From NCBI GenBank assembly GCA_964548875.1, contig CAZJSP010000006.1, positions 1 through 22,462 of the forward strand: a stretch of 22,462 nt of DNA, given 5' to 3'. Origin of the DNA: CAYSZX01 sp964548875. GTDB taxonomy: Bacteria; Patescibacteriota; Minisyncoccia; Minisyncoccales; JANBVM01. A model generated the notes under the pieces. That model was not told the origin of the DNA, searched no databases, and saw nothing but the letters and a program-made list of their open reading frames with translations. The position numbers were made by a program, and so were the translations under genes. Shown here piece by piece: positions 14,164-21,885 of this stretch (positions are counted from its first letter, which is position 1; every line of letters begins with the position of its first letter).

Positions 14164-14523
14164 ATGTTTAATTTTTTTAAAAAAAGAAAACAACCTCAAA
14201 ACTTAAAAGAGGCTCTTTTAGAAATTGAGAAGCTTAAAAAAAGAATTGCAGAGAATTCTGAAAAAATCAAAGAAAACCAAAAAAACATTCAATTAACAAT
14301 TCAGAAAATTGCCATTACCAGATACTCTCCTTTTAAAGAAACGGGTGGAGATCAAAGTTTTTCAATAGCCCTTTTAGATAAAAATGATAATGGATTAGTT
14401 TTAACTAGTATTTACAGCAGAGAAAGAAATAGGTTGTTTGCTAAACCAATTAAAAATTCTCAATCTAAACACAAGTTATCAAAAGAGGAAATAAAAACCA
14501 TCGAAAAAGCAAAAGACAAATGA
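14164..14523 (+). CDS. DUF4446 family protein
   Basis: This 119-residue protein has a coiled-coil N-terminus (about 14-50, LKEALLEIEKLKKRIAENSE). It then has the DUF4446 core: ITRYSPFKETGGDQSFSIAL (51-70), LDKNDNGLVLTSIYSRE, FAKPIKNSQSKHKLSKEE. The family is widespread in Gram-positives and Patescibacteria and has no established biochemical role. The usual N-terminal membrane anchor of many DUF4446 proteins is missing; only MFNFFKKRK precedes the coiled coil. It overlaps infB by four bases (ATGA), so coupling to IF-2 is likely. Confidence 0.85.
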   Translation: MFNFFKKRKQPQNLKEALLEIEKLKKRIAENSEKIKENQKNIQLTIQKIAITRYSPFKETGGDQSFSIALLDKNDNGLVLTSIYSRERNRLFAKPIKNSQSKHKLSKEEIKTIEKAKDK

Positions 14524-16010
14524 ATAAAAACAAAGAATTAAAAACTAGGCCTCCGGTTATTGCGGTAATGGGACACATTGATTGCGGCAAAACTAGTCTT
14601 TTAGATAAAATTAGAAAAACTAGTATTGCTGATAAAGAAACTGGGGGGATTACCCAGCATATTGGAGCTTATCAAATAGAAAAAGATGACAAGAAAATCA
14701 CCTTCATAGATACTCCTGGTCACGAAGCTTTTTGTCAGATGAGGTCAAGAGGAGCAAAAGCTGCTGATATTGCCATTTTAGTAATTGATAGTTGTAAAGG
14801 AGTTCAAGATCAAACCGAAGAGGTAATTGAGTGTTTACAAGAAATTAAAATTCCTGTTATTGTTGCTTGCAATAAAATAGACAAAACAGTTGCAACCCCA
14901 TTAAGAGCAAAAACAGAATTACAACAAAAAGGAATTGTTGTTGAATCTTTGGGGGGAGAAGTGCCTTCTGTAGAAGTCTCAGCCAAAACAGGAAAAGGAA
15001 TAGATGAATTATTAGACTTAATTCTATTGGTTGCTGAAATGGAAGGATTAGAGGCTAGAACAGAGGGTCAAGGAGAAGGAATAATTATTGAATCTTACAT
15101 TGATAGTAAAAAAGGACCATTAACAACCCTTATTCTTAATCGAGGAACTTTATCAGTTGGAGACATTGTTGCCACCTCTTCAGCTTTAGGAAGAATAAAA
15201 ACCCTAGAAGATTTTCAAGGAAATGAAATTTCTAAAATAGGACCTTCTGATCCAGCCCTATTATTCGGATTAGATAAGACTCCTATAGTCGGAGAAAAAA
15301 TTAAAAGTTTTGAAACTTTAGAAGAAGCAAAAAAACAATTAAAAGAAAAAGAAAAAAAACAATTAAAAACGGTTCAGCCTCAACCCCACCAAAAAGTTCT
15401 TAATTTAATTATTAAGGCTGATGTTATTGGCTCAGCAGAAGCAATTAATGATATCCTTCAAGAAATTCCTCAAGAAAAAGTAGTTCTTAATATTTTAAAA
15501 TCAGAAGTAGGAGATGTTAATGAAAATGATGTTGCTTTAGCAAGAAGCTCAAAAGCAATTATTTTAGGATTCAGAGTAAAAACAACCCCTATTGCTAAAA
15601 AAATAATTTCAAAAGAAGAAATTAATGTTCAAATCTTTGATTTTAAAATCATTTACAATTTAGTTGAACAAGTCAGAAAATTAATGGAAAAGAGGCTATC
15701 CCCTGAAACAATTAGAACCAATTTTGCCAAATTAAAAGTATTGGCTACTTTTTGGGGCAAAAAGAACAGGCAAATAGTGGGAGGAAGAATTACTAAAGGA
15801 AGTGTTAAAAAAGGGCTTCGAGTTGAAGTTGTAAGAGGAGATGAAGTAATTGATCAAGGAAAAATGATTAGCCTTCAAAGGAAAAAGAAAGACATTGAAA
15901 AGGCTGGTGAAGGAGAAAGAATAGGTATTCTTTATGAAGGATCTAAAAAAATAGAAAAAGATGATACTTTAATTTTCTTTTCTAAAAGAAAAGAAAAAGG
16001 AACGCTTTAA
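14520..16010 (+). CDS. infB: Translation initiation factor IF-2 (short form)
   Basis: This 496-residue GTPase delivers initiator tRNA to the 30S subunit. The motifs are G1 GHIDCGKT (18-25), G2 GGITQHIGAY, G3 DTPGHEAF, G4 NKID and G5 SAKTGKGIDELL. Domain II follows, then domain III (KVLNLIIKADVIGSAEAI) and the tRNA-binding C-terminal domain. The long N-terminal domains of E. coli IF-2 are absent, as in many reduced genomes. The P-loop normally reads GHVDHGKT; the second His is Cys here, while the catalytic His of G3 is kept. It overlaps DUF4446 by four bases and rbfA by one. Confidence 0.97.
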   Translation: MNKNKELKTRPPVIAVMGHIDCGKTSLLDKIRKTSIADKETGGITQHIGAYQIEKDDKKITFIDTPGHEAFCQMRSRGAKAADIAILVIDSCKGVQDQTEEVIECLQEIKIPVIVACNKIDKTVATPLRAKTELQQKGIVVESLGGEVPSVEVSAKTGKGIDELLDLILLVAEMEGLEARTEGQGEGIIIESYIDSKKGPLTTLILNRGTLSVGDIVATSSALGRIKTLEDFQGNEISKIGPSDPALLFGLDKTPIVGEKIKSFETLEEAKKQLKEKEKKQLKTVQPQPHQKVLNLIIKADVIGSAEAINDILQEIPQEKVVLNILKSEVGDVNENDVALARSSKAIILGFRVKTTPIAKKIISKEEINVQIFDFKIIYNLVEQVRKLMEKRLSPETIRTNFAKLKVLATFWGKKNRQIVGGRITKGSVKKGLRVEVVRGDEVIDQGKMISLQRKKKDIEKAGEGERIGILYEGSKKIEKDDTLIFFSKRKEKGTL

Positions 16011-16351
16011 TGTCTGAAAAAAGAATTAACAAGATTAATGAATTGTTAAAAAGAATGGTTGGAAAAATCATTTTAAAGGATTTTGACGTACCTGATAATG
16101 CTTTAATCACTGTTACCAGGGTAGAAACAAATTCTAATCGTTTAAAAAGCAGGGTTTTTGTAAGTGTTATTCCTGAAGAAAAAGAAGATAAAGTTATTGC
16201 ATCTTTAAAAAAATACGTTTATTATATTCAACAGGAGGTTAATCAACAATTGAAAATAAGGCCAATGCCAAAAATTATCTTTCAAAAGGATAAAAAAGTA
16301 GAGGAGGCGGCAAAAGTTGAAAAACTATTAAATGAAATAGATAAAAAGTAA
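16010..16351 (+). CDS. rbfA: Ribosome-binding factor A
   Basis: This 113-residue KH-type protein is needed for late 30S maturation and 16S 5'-end processing. The family pattern is visible in RINKINELLKRMVGKII, ITVTRVETNSNRLKSRVFVS and the C-terminal IRPMPKIIFQKDKKVEEAAKVEKLL. Its ATG shares one base with the infB stop (TAATG). AAGGA at 15997-16001, 8 bases before the ATG, is one of the few good Shine-Dalgarno sites in the window. Its stop codon is followed with no gap by tRNA-Cys. Confidence 0.93.
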   Translation: MSEKRINKINELLKRMVGKIILKDFDVPDNALITVTRVETNSNRLKSRVFVSVIPEEKEDKVIASLKKYVYYIQQEVNQQLKIRPMPKIIFQKDKKVEEAAKVEKLLNEIDKK

Positions 16352-16424
16352 GGCCTGGTAGCCAAGTAGCTAAGGCATCGATCTGCAAAATCGACATTCG
16401 TGGGTGCAATTCCCACCCAGGCCT
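16352..16424 (+). tRNA. tRNA-Cys(GCA)
   Basis: The acceptor is GGCCTGG/CCAGGCC with discriminator T (typical of Cys). The anticodon stem is TCGAT/ATCGA, with loop CTGCAAA and anticodon GCA. The T arm is GTGGG-TGCAATT-CCCAC, where position 55 is G instead of the usual U. CCA is not encoded. The first base directly follows the rbfA stop codon. Confidence 0.94.
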
Positions 16425-16438
16425 CAAAATTATTTTAA

Positions 16439-16521
16439 GCCGCGGTGGTGGAATGGTATACACGCGACACTTAAAATGTCGTGAGCGTAAGCTCGTGTGG
16501 GTTCGAGTCCCACCCGCGGCA
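16439..16521 (+). tRNA. tRNA-Leu(UAA)
   Basis: A complete class II tRNA. The acceptor is GCCGCGG/CCGCGGC with discriminator A, and the anticodon stem CGACA/TGTCG. The loop is CTTAAAA with anticodon UAA. The variable arm is GAGC-GTAA-GCTC, and the T arm GTGGG-TTCGAGT-CCCAC. CCA is not encoded. It ends the infB operon, 14 bases after tRNA-Cys. Confidence 0.95.
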
Positions 16522-16567
16522 CAAAATTAAAAACAAATTAAAAAATCGTTTTTTTGCGGGTTTTTTT
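16513..16567 (+). terminator. Candidate terminator of the infB operon
   Basis: GCGGG (16556-16560) followed by T7 (16561-16567) looks like the 3' half of a terminator. Its perfect 5' partner is CCCGC (16513-16517) inside the tRNA-Leu 3' arm, with an A-run/T-run hairpin in between. An alternative is an A/T-only imperfect hairpin spanning 16532-16582. Which one acts is unclear. Confidence 0.4.
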
Positions 16568-16601
16568 AATTTTTATTTGTTCTAATTTTAGAGATTTTTA
16601 G

Positions 16602-16607
16602 TATAAT
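16602..16607 (+). promoter_or_regulatory. -10 box for the 249-residue protein gene
   Basis: TATAAT lies 27 bases before the ATG at 16635. The best -35 is TTGTTC (16577-16582), with a 19-base spacer, so it is weak. The leader would be about 20 bases. The stretch before the ATG is A/T-only with no Shine-Dalgarno. Confidence 0.5.
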
Positions 16608-16634
16608 AAGTTTAAATATGTTTTTATTAATAAT

Positions 16635-17384
16635 ATGTCAGAATTAAAACCAACATTTAAAGAGTCTCCCTTACCACCATCTCAAAGAAAAGAAAAAGAT
16701 AAAAAATTAAAAAAGGAAGGACTTAACGAAAAAGAGCCACAATATTTAAAGAAGGCTAAAGAAATCCATCCCAAAGGTGAAAAGATTCTTAATATTATTA
16801 AAAAATATAATAGGCTTAAAGAGAATCCTAAATTGTCTAAAAAAATAGAAATTATTTCTGCTGTTAAAAAAAATGATTTGCGGTATAGGGACATTTCTAG
16901 TTTTTTAGGGGAATACAAAAAAATACCCATTGAGACCTTAGAAGACTTCACAAAAACAGTTTATACTGAAGAGGCAAAAAAGGGCGGTAAATTAAAGGAA
17001 ATACTTTCAAAAAATCAAAACAAGGAAAATGAAATTAAAAAAGAAAATAAGGTTAAAGAATTGTTCGGTAACGAATTAATAAAAATCAAAAAATTTAATA
17101 AAACAAGAGAATTCTGGGAAAGTCTTTCAAAAGAAAAGAAAGGAGAAATCAACGAAAAAGAAATTAAAAGAATAGACCAAATAATAAAAGACTATAAAAA
17201 GGCCCAAGAAGAAATTAAAAAAATTGTGACTGAAACATTATTATCAGAAATTAAAGACCCTCTTGTCCAGACATATGAAATCACAAGACAGTTTGACTCT
17301 TTAATAAGATCCACCCAAGACGAAACACTAAAAAGGGTATTAATAGAGAGTTGGAACCAAACATTAAAAAAGATTAAAAAATAA
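16635..17384 (+). CDS. Lys/Glu-rich helical protein of unknown function
   Basis: The 249-residue protein has no signal peptide, membrane segment or known motif that I recognise. Residues 1-45 are charged and disordered-looking (PLPPSQRKEKDKKLKK). A more structured part at about 48-115 has ILNIIKKYNRLKENPKLSKKIE and the less charged YRDISSFLGEYKKIPIETLE. The remainder is mostly charged helix, ending QTYEITRQFDSLIRSTQDE. It has its own -10 box and a strong bidirectional terminator directly behind it, so it is a monocistronic unit. Composition resembles the 847- and 72-residue proteins downstream, but no shared motif was found by eye. Confidence 0.65.
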   Translation: MSELKPTFKESPLPPSQRKEKDKKLKKEGLNEKEPQYLKKAKEIHPKGEKILNIIKKYNRLKENPKLSKKIEIISAVKKNDLRYRDISSFLGEYKKIPIETLEDFTKTVYTEEAKKGGKLKEILSKNQNKENEIKKENKVKELFGNELIKIKKFNKTREFWESLSKEKKGEINEKEIKRIDQIIKDYKKAQEEIKKIVTETLLSEIKDPLVQTYEITRQFDSLIRSTQDETLKRVLIESWNQTLKKIKK

Positions 17385-17391
17385 ATTAAAA

Positions 17392-17411
17392 AGCCCCTTA
17401 GGGGCTCTTTT
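17392..17411. terminator. Bidirectional intrinsic terminator
   Basis: AGCCCC-TTA-GGGGCT (17392-17406) is a perfect 6-bp stem with a 3-base loop. It is followed by CTTTTT on the plus strand and by TTTTTAA on the minus strand. It serves both convergent genes, the 249-residue protein and the 3D-domain protein, whose stop begins at 17413. Confidence 0.85.
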
Positions 17412-17914
17412 TATCTTTCTAAAACCTCAACATAAGTTCTAGCCACTCCGAAATTAATAGCATCATCACAATTGTCAAACCAGATATCAAACTGAAAATC
17501 GCTTTTTCTTCGATTCATTCTATCTTCTACAACAAATATTTTATCTCCATATAGCTCTGGAATTCTTATTTTAGTCCCAAAAGGAAAATAATTGTTAGCA
17601 ATGAATCCATCGGCCACTCTTTTGTTAGAAGCAGTTGTAAAAGGATCTTCATTGGTTTGTTCTGGAGTACTAGAATAAGCAGTAATAACTGTTTTAAACT
17701 TGGAAACTACTTTTGGAGGAGGGTTTTCCGGATTTGATAGGGGAACTAGAAAGCTATCTTGAGATAGGATAAGGCCAGACTCATCAATAGCCATCTCTTT
17801 TTCTTCATTAAAAGAAAAGAATAGACCACCAATAACAGCCAACAGTAAAAAACCAAACAGAATAAAGGTTGGGGAGAAATTATAGATAGAAGTCTTTTTT
17901 TCTTTTTTCGACAT
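17411..17914 (-). CDS. Membrane-anchored 3D-domain protein (putative cell-wall hydrolase)
   Basis: This 167-residue protein has a basic N-terminus, one transmembrane helix at about 15-34, a Pro-containing linker (NPENPPPKVV), and a 3D (Asp-Asp-Asp) domain at about 75-166. Domain motifs are ITAYSSTPEQTNEDPFTTAS, ANNYFPFGTKIRIP, VVEDRMNRR and FDIWF. 3D domains, as in MltA-like and Rpf/YabE proteins, have a double-psi barrel fold with catalytic Asp and act on peptidoglycan glycan strands. The orientation puts the domain outside the membrane. No G5, LysM or other wall-binding domain is attached. It diverges from the aldolase across a palindromic intergenic region. Confidence 0.82.
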   Translation of the reverse strand: MSKKEKKTSIYNFSPTFILFGFLLLAVIGGLFFSFNEEKEMAIDESGLILSQDSFLVPLSNPENPPPKVVSKFKTVITAYSSTPEQTNEDPFTTASNKRVADGFIANNYFPFGTKIRIPELYGDKIFVVEDRMNRRKSDFQFDIWFDNCDDAINFGVARTYVEVLER

Positions 17915-17944
17915 AATTTAATATTATTTTTTTATTTTAAAAAA

Positions 17945-17953
17945 TGCTATTAT
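17945..17953 (+). promoter_or_regulatory. Extended -10 promoter of the aldolase gene
   Basis: TGCTATTAT (TG-N-TATTAT) with no recognisable -35 in the T-rich upstream DNA. The expected start is near G17960, which is the first base of the inner hairpin stem, leaving a leader of about 58 bases. Confidence 0.4.
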
Positions 17954-17994
17954 TAAAAAGTGTCTTACTATTAGCAAGACACCCTTAATAATAG
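17947..17994. repeat. Nested inverted repeat between divergent genes
   Basis: Outer arms CTATTATTAA (17947-17956) and TTAATAATAG (17985-17994) are a perfect 10-bp match. Inner arms GTGTCTT (17960-17966) and AAGACAC (17976-17982) are a perfect 7-bp match. They are separated by AAA/CC and a 9-base centre. The outer arms contain the -10 boxes of both divergent promoters. It could be a protein operator or a stem-loop at the 5' end of both mRNAs. Confidence 0.75.
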
Positions 17995-18016
17995 TCAAAA
18001 AATAGTTAAAAATCAA
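17988..18016 (-). promoter_or_regulatory. Promoter of the 3D-domain protein gene
   Basis: On the minus strand it reads TTGATT (18011-18016), 17 bases, TATTAT (17988-17993). The expected start is near 17982, the first base of the hairpin stem GTGTCTT. The -35 ends one base before the aldolase start codon, so the two genes share control DNA. Confidence 0.5.
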
Positions 18017-18017
18017 G

Positions 18018-19232
18018 ATGAATCGAGTTAAAATAGATAAATTAACAAAAGAGGCTGTTTTTGGTGGAGAAAAAGAAAAGGCTCGTTTAAAAATTAGAAA
18101 AAAAGCAGAAGAAAAAGGAATTGTCCTTTCTTCTACCTATAATCTTTACAAAGCTAGAGCTCAAGAAAAAATTCCTTTAAACTTTACTGTTCCTGCTATT
18201 AATATAAGAGGAATGACTTATGATGTAGCTCAATCTGTTTTTAAGGTAGCCAATAAAAAGAAAGTAGGAGCCTTAATTTTTGAAATAGCTAAATCAGAGA
18301 TGGAATATACTGATCAATCTCCTAGTGAATATGCTGCTGTAATTATGGCAGCTGCTCTTCATGAAAACTATCAAGGACCCCTGTTTCTTCAGGGAGATCA
18401 TTTCCAAATTAAAGAAGAAAAAGAATTATTTGAATTAAAAAAATTAATTCAAAAATCAATTAAGGCGGGCTTCTATAATATTGATATAGATATTTCTACC
18501 CTAGTGGATTATTCAAAAAACAAAATTAAAGATCAGCAAAAACCAAATTATAAGATATCAGCAGAAGTTGCTAATCATATTCGAAAAATAGAACCTAATA
18601 AAATAACTATTTCTTTAGGAGGTGAAATAGGCCATATTGGAGGAAAAAATTCAACCATAGAGGAGCTAGAAATATTTATTGAGGGATTTAATAAGTCTTT
18701 TCAAAAAGAAAACGGTCTTTCAAAAATAGCAATTCAATCAGGATCTTATCATGGAGGGATTCCCCTACCTAAAGGAGGATTAATTGATGTTAAGATTGAT
18801 TTTAACCTTTTAAAAAGTTCTTCTAAAAAAGCAAGAAAATACAATATTGGGGGAATAGTCCAACACGGAGCTTCAACCCTACCAAAAGAAATATTTAAAA
18901 AGTTCCCTAAAAATGAGGTTTTAGAGGTCCATTTGGCTACTAATTTTCAAAATATTATTCTTGATCATCCATCTTTTCCAGAAAAATTATTAAAAAAAGT
19001 ATATAATTGGTTAAATAAAGAAAAAAATAAAGAAAATCAAACCGATTATCAATTTCGCTACCAACAAAGAAAAAAAGCTTGGGGGAAATTTAAAAAAGAC
19101 TTTTGGGAAATTTCAGAAAAAAGGAAAGAAATAATAAAAAAAGATTTAGAAAAAAGCATTGCCTTTATTTTCAAAAATTTAAATGTCGAAAACACTAAAA
19201 AAATGGTCAGGGAATACAATAAAAACAACTAA
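18018..19232 (+). CDS. fba: Class II fructose-bisphosphate aldolase family protein
   Basis: This 404-residue zinc-dependent aldolase-type protein belongs to the family that splits or forms fructose-1,6-bisphosphate from DHAP and glyceraldehyde-3-phosphate. The family pieces are VPAINIRGMTYD (58-69), LFLQGDHFQ with Asp127/His128, KAGFYNIDIDIS (149-160) and GGEIGHIGGKNST (201-213). The other two zinc His lie in SGSYHGGIP (His245) and GIVQHGASTLP (His283). It is about 60-100 residues longer than usual. The extra length is a basic N-terminal segment and a Lys-rich helical tail after about residue 335. Exact sugar specificity cannot be set, since tagatose-bisphosphate aldolases share these motifs. 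The ATG has no Shine-Dalgarno. Confidence 0.85.
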   Translation: MNRVKIDKLTKEAVFGGEKEKARLKIRKKAEEKGIVLSSTYNLYKARAQEKIPLNFTVPAINIRGMTYDVAQSVFKVANKKKVGALIFEIAKSEMEYTDQSPSEYAAVIMAAALHENYQGPLFLQGDHFQIKEEKELFELKKLIQKSIKAGFYNIDIDISTLVDYSKNKIKDQQKPNYKISAEVANHIRKIEPNKITISLGGEIGHIGGKNSTIEELEIFIEGFNKSFQKENGLSKIAIQSGSYHGGIPLPKGGLIDVKIDFNLLKSSSKKARKYNIGGIVQHGASTLPKEIFKKFPKNEVLEVHLATNFQNIILDHPSFPEKLLKKVYNWLNKEKNKENQTDYQFRYQQRKKAWGKFKKDFWEISEKRKEIIKKDLEKSIAFIFKNLNVENTKKMVREYNKNN

Positions 19233-19237
19233 TTCTT

Positions 19238-19266
19238 TTGACAAAAATAAACTTTAATTTTATAAT
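19238..19266 (+). promoter_or_regulatory. Perfect-consensus sigma70 promoter
   Basis: TTGACA (19238-19243), exactly 17 bases, TATAAT (19261-19266), in the 64-base gap behind the aldolase gene. The expected start at about 19273 leaves a leader of about 24 bases before the ATG at 19297. A second TATAAT at 19272-19277 lacks a -35. This is the best promoter in the window. Confidence 0.85.
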
Positions 19267-19296
19267 AGGGGTATAATAAAAATCAAAATAAGAAAC

Positions 19297-21840
19297 ATGA
19301 ACAAAGAAAAACTAAATTTACAAGAAACAAGTCAAGAAAAACCTTTAACCAGAGAGCAAAAAATAGAAATTCTTCTAGAAAGCGCAAAAAAATATTATAA
19401 TATAGAATCTTCAAACAAAAAAACCTCTAAGGAAAAAGAGGGAGAAAAGACGATAGAAGGAGAAAAAAATAAGACAAAAAGCCTTTTTAAAAAAATTGGA
19501 TCTTTTTTTCGTGATAATCTCCCCAACATTGAGTCTTTTTTAATCGACAATTTTCCTAGCCCATACAAAACACATTTTGAACATAGGGCATTTAAAAAAC
19601 AAAGAATAAAAAAAATTTACAAAAAAGAAAAGGAATTAAAAGAAATGAAAGCGGCTTTCAAAAAAGCGAAAGATGAAGCAGGAAAAATTACTAAGACAGA
19701 ATTAACTGATCAACAAAAAAATACCATGGAGGAAGAGGGCCTGCTAGACCAATTTAATAAAGAACAAAAAAGAAAAGAAATTAAAAAAAAGGAACTCCTT
19801 AAAATTGCAGGAGAAAAAGAGAAAAAAATGAATAGCCTAAAGGATAAAATAGATAAAATGAAAGATAAAAGAGAGGGATTTATTAAAAAAATAAACAAAG
19901 TACTAGAAAAAGAAATTCAAGAAAAGGAAAAAGAGAAAAAATATCCCAATAAACAAATTGAAGAATTAGAAAACGAAAAAAAAGCGATTAATGAAAAAAT
20001 TGAAGATTTAGAAAATGTTTATGAAAAAGAAAGTCTTGGAGATGATATTAAAGATAAAATAAAAAATAAAAGAAAAGAAAAGATTGAAGAGGTAAAAACA
20101 ATTAATACCGACATAGAAGAAATACAAAACCAATTAAAAAACATACAGAATAAATTAGAAAAAGAAATATCAGAAATAAAAGGGCAAATTGGTAAAAATT
20201 TAGCAAACCTTTTAAATAGTAAACTTGGCCTTAGAGAGGCTCAAGATGTAATACTAAAAACTCAAATTGATTTTTTGGAAAATAAAGAGAATAAAACTAA
20301 AGAATTAAAAGGAGAAATAAAAAATCTTAAAGAGTATTTTGAATATCCGTCATATAAACAATCTGAAAATTTTAAAGAAAATAAAGAAAAATTAGAGGGT
20401 GAGCTTAAAAAATATGAAAAATATAAGGGTTTCATTATCGAAGAGCTGTCTGGTTACAGGCCTAGCATTTCAGAAAAAGTAAATCTTAAAAACAAAGCTA
20501 AAGAAAAAATAATAGAATTAAATTCTAATAAGAAAGATTATTACAAAATCAATAATATTGAAAAATTTTTTAAAATTTCTTCTATTAAAGAAAAATTAGA
20601 GGATGATGAAAAAATAAGTATAGGGGAAAGAAAAGAGAAATATAAAGACATAATAACAGGAGAAGATATTGATAAAATTGAAAATAAGATAAAGGAAGAT
20701 TTTAAAAATAATAAAGAAGGACTTGAGGAAATAAATGAAGAACTCACAGAAGATGAAAAAGAAGAGTTTTTACAAAAACTGATTAATATTGAAATTACTA
20801 AGCAAGTCAAAAATAAAATCGAAGAAAGTCTAAAAAAAGATACAAATCAAGCAATTAAAAACAATATTGAAGGATTATTCAGCGAAGAAGAGATTAAAGA
20901 ATTAAAAAAACAATACGAATCAAACAAATTAAAAAATCAACGGAAATTAGAAGAAATAGAAAAAGAAATTAAAAAGAATAAAAAAGGCAATCTAAATAAA
21001 GAGAAACTGGGAAAAATAAAAGAAAATATTAATAAAATTAATGAGAAACTAAATAATGGAAACATTATTGTGAATGAAAAAAAGAAAAAAGAAATTTTAG
21101 AAAAACAAGAAAAAGACTTGGAGGTTGTTGAAAATATTCTTGAAGCATTAGAAAATAAAGAAAAAATGAAAGAAAAAATAAAGAAAGCAGAAAAAGACGA
21201 ATATGGAGTTAAAGAAACATATGAATTCTGCGGTGGAACTAATTATAATGAAACAGAAATAAAAGATATTAGAAAAACAATAGCAGAAAAACTAGGAATA
21301 AACATAGCAAACCAAAAAGAAGAGTCTATCCCAATTCCAAAATCAAAAGAATCAAATGAAATATCCGACGAGGGAGATGAGGTAAAAGAACAAGAAAGGT
21401 TGGCAAAGGAAAGAGAAGAGAAAAGCAAAGAAGAAGATGTAGTTATAATAGGCACATTACAAGCATTAGCAACAATTCTTAATTCGGAAAAGAAGTTCCA
21501 AGACCAGCTAAATGAATTTGAGGAGAAAATTATTGATCAAGCTAAAAAAATAAGAAGCGGCGATCTTAAAATAGATACAATAGAAAACGAAGAAGATAAA
21601 AAAAATATTAGTGAAGTAGCATATATTTTAGAAAACATAGAGGTGTTCAACATTAAAGCTCTCGTAGAAGAACATCTAAAAAAAATCCCTGAAGATATTA
21701 AGGAAAAACTTAAAAAGGGAGAGGGAAATGAATTACTTAAAAAGGCTCAAGAAGAATATAATATAGAAGAGGATAAAATTGAAACTATTAAAAAGTTTTT
21801 TGAGTCTGACCAAGAAAAAAATAAAGAGGGGGTAGATTAA
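19297..21840 (+). CDS. Large Lys/Glu-rich coiled-coil protein, unknown function
   Basis: The 847-residue protein has no signal peptide, membrane helix or ATPase motif visible. The N-terminus is polar, with one less charged block at about 62-100 (KIGSFFRDNLPNIESFLIDNFPSPYKTHFEH). Long charged heptad-like helix then runs from about 105 to 660; in one 50-residue sample 26 residues are Lys or Glu. A short segment with the only Cys (ETYEFCGGTNYNETEIKD) precedes an acidic linker. A more hydrophobic C-terminal part follows (VVIIGTLQALATILNS, VAYILENIEVFNIKALVEEHL), which may be a folded domain. SMC/RecN are excluded by the missing Walker motifs. A scaffold or surface-associated role is a guess. Confidence 0.75.
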   Translation: MNKEKLNLQETSQEKPLTREQKIEILLESAKKYYNIESSNKKTSKEKEGEKTIEGEKNKTKSLFKKIGSFFRDNLPNIESFLIDNFPSPYKTHFEHRAFKKQRIKKIYKKEKELKEMKAAFKKAKDEAGKITKTELTDQQKNTMEEEGLLDQFNKEQKRKEIKKKELLKIAGEKEKKMNSLKDKIDKMKDKREGFIKKINKVLEKEIQEKEKEKKYPNKQIEELENEKKAINEKIEDLENVYEKESLGDDIKDKIKNKRKEKIEEVKTINTDIEEIQNQLKNIQNKLEKEISEIKGQIGKNLANLLNSKLGLREAQDVILKTQIDFLENKENKTKELKGEIKNLKEYFEYPSYKQSENFKENKEKLEGELKKYEKYKGFIIEELSGYRPSISEKVNLKNKAKEKIIELNSNKKDYYKINNIEKFFKISSIKEKLEDDEKISIGERKEKYKDIITGEDIDKIENKIKEDFKNNKEGLEEINEELTEDEKEEFLQKLINIEITKQVKNKIEESLKKDTNQAIKNNIEGLFSEEEIKELKKQYESNKLKNQRKLEEIEKEIKKNKKGNLNKEKLGKIKENINKINEKLNNGNIIVNEKKKKEILEKQEKDLEVVENILEALENKEKMKEKIKKAEKDEYGVKETYEFCGGTNYNETEIKDIRKTIAEKLGINIANQKEESIPIPKSKESNEISDEGDEVKEQERLAKEREEKSKEEDVVIIGTLQALATILNSEKKFQDQLNEFEEKIIDQAKKIRSGDLKIDTIENEEDKKNISEVAYILENIEVFNIKALVEEHLKKIPEDIKEKLKKGEGNELLKKAQEEYNIEEDKIETIKKFFESDQEKNKEGVD

Positions 21841-21885
21841 AAAAAATACATTCGTCGAAAAGAAAACTAGAAAGGATAGTAATAA

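Noticed and set aside
16275..16463. Minus-strand frame across rbfA, tRNA-Cys and tRNA-Leu
   Set aside because: It covers a complete tRNA and part of another plus the conserved end of rbfA.
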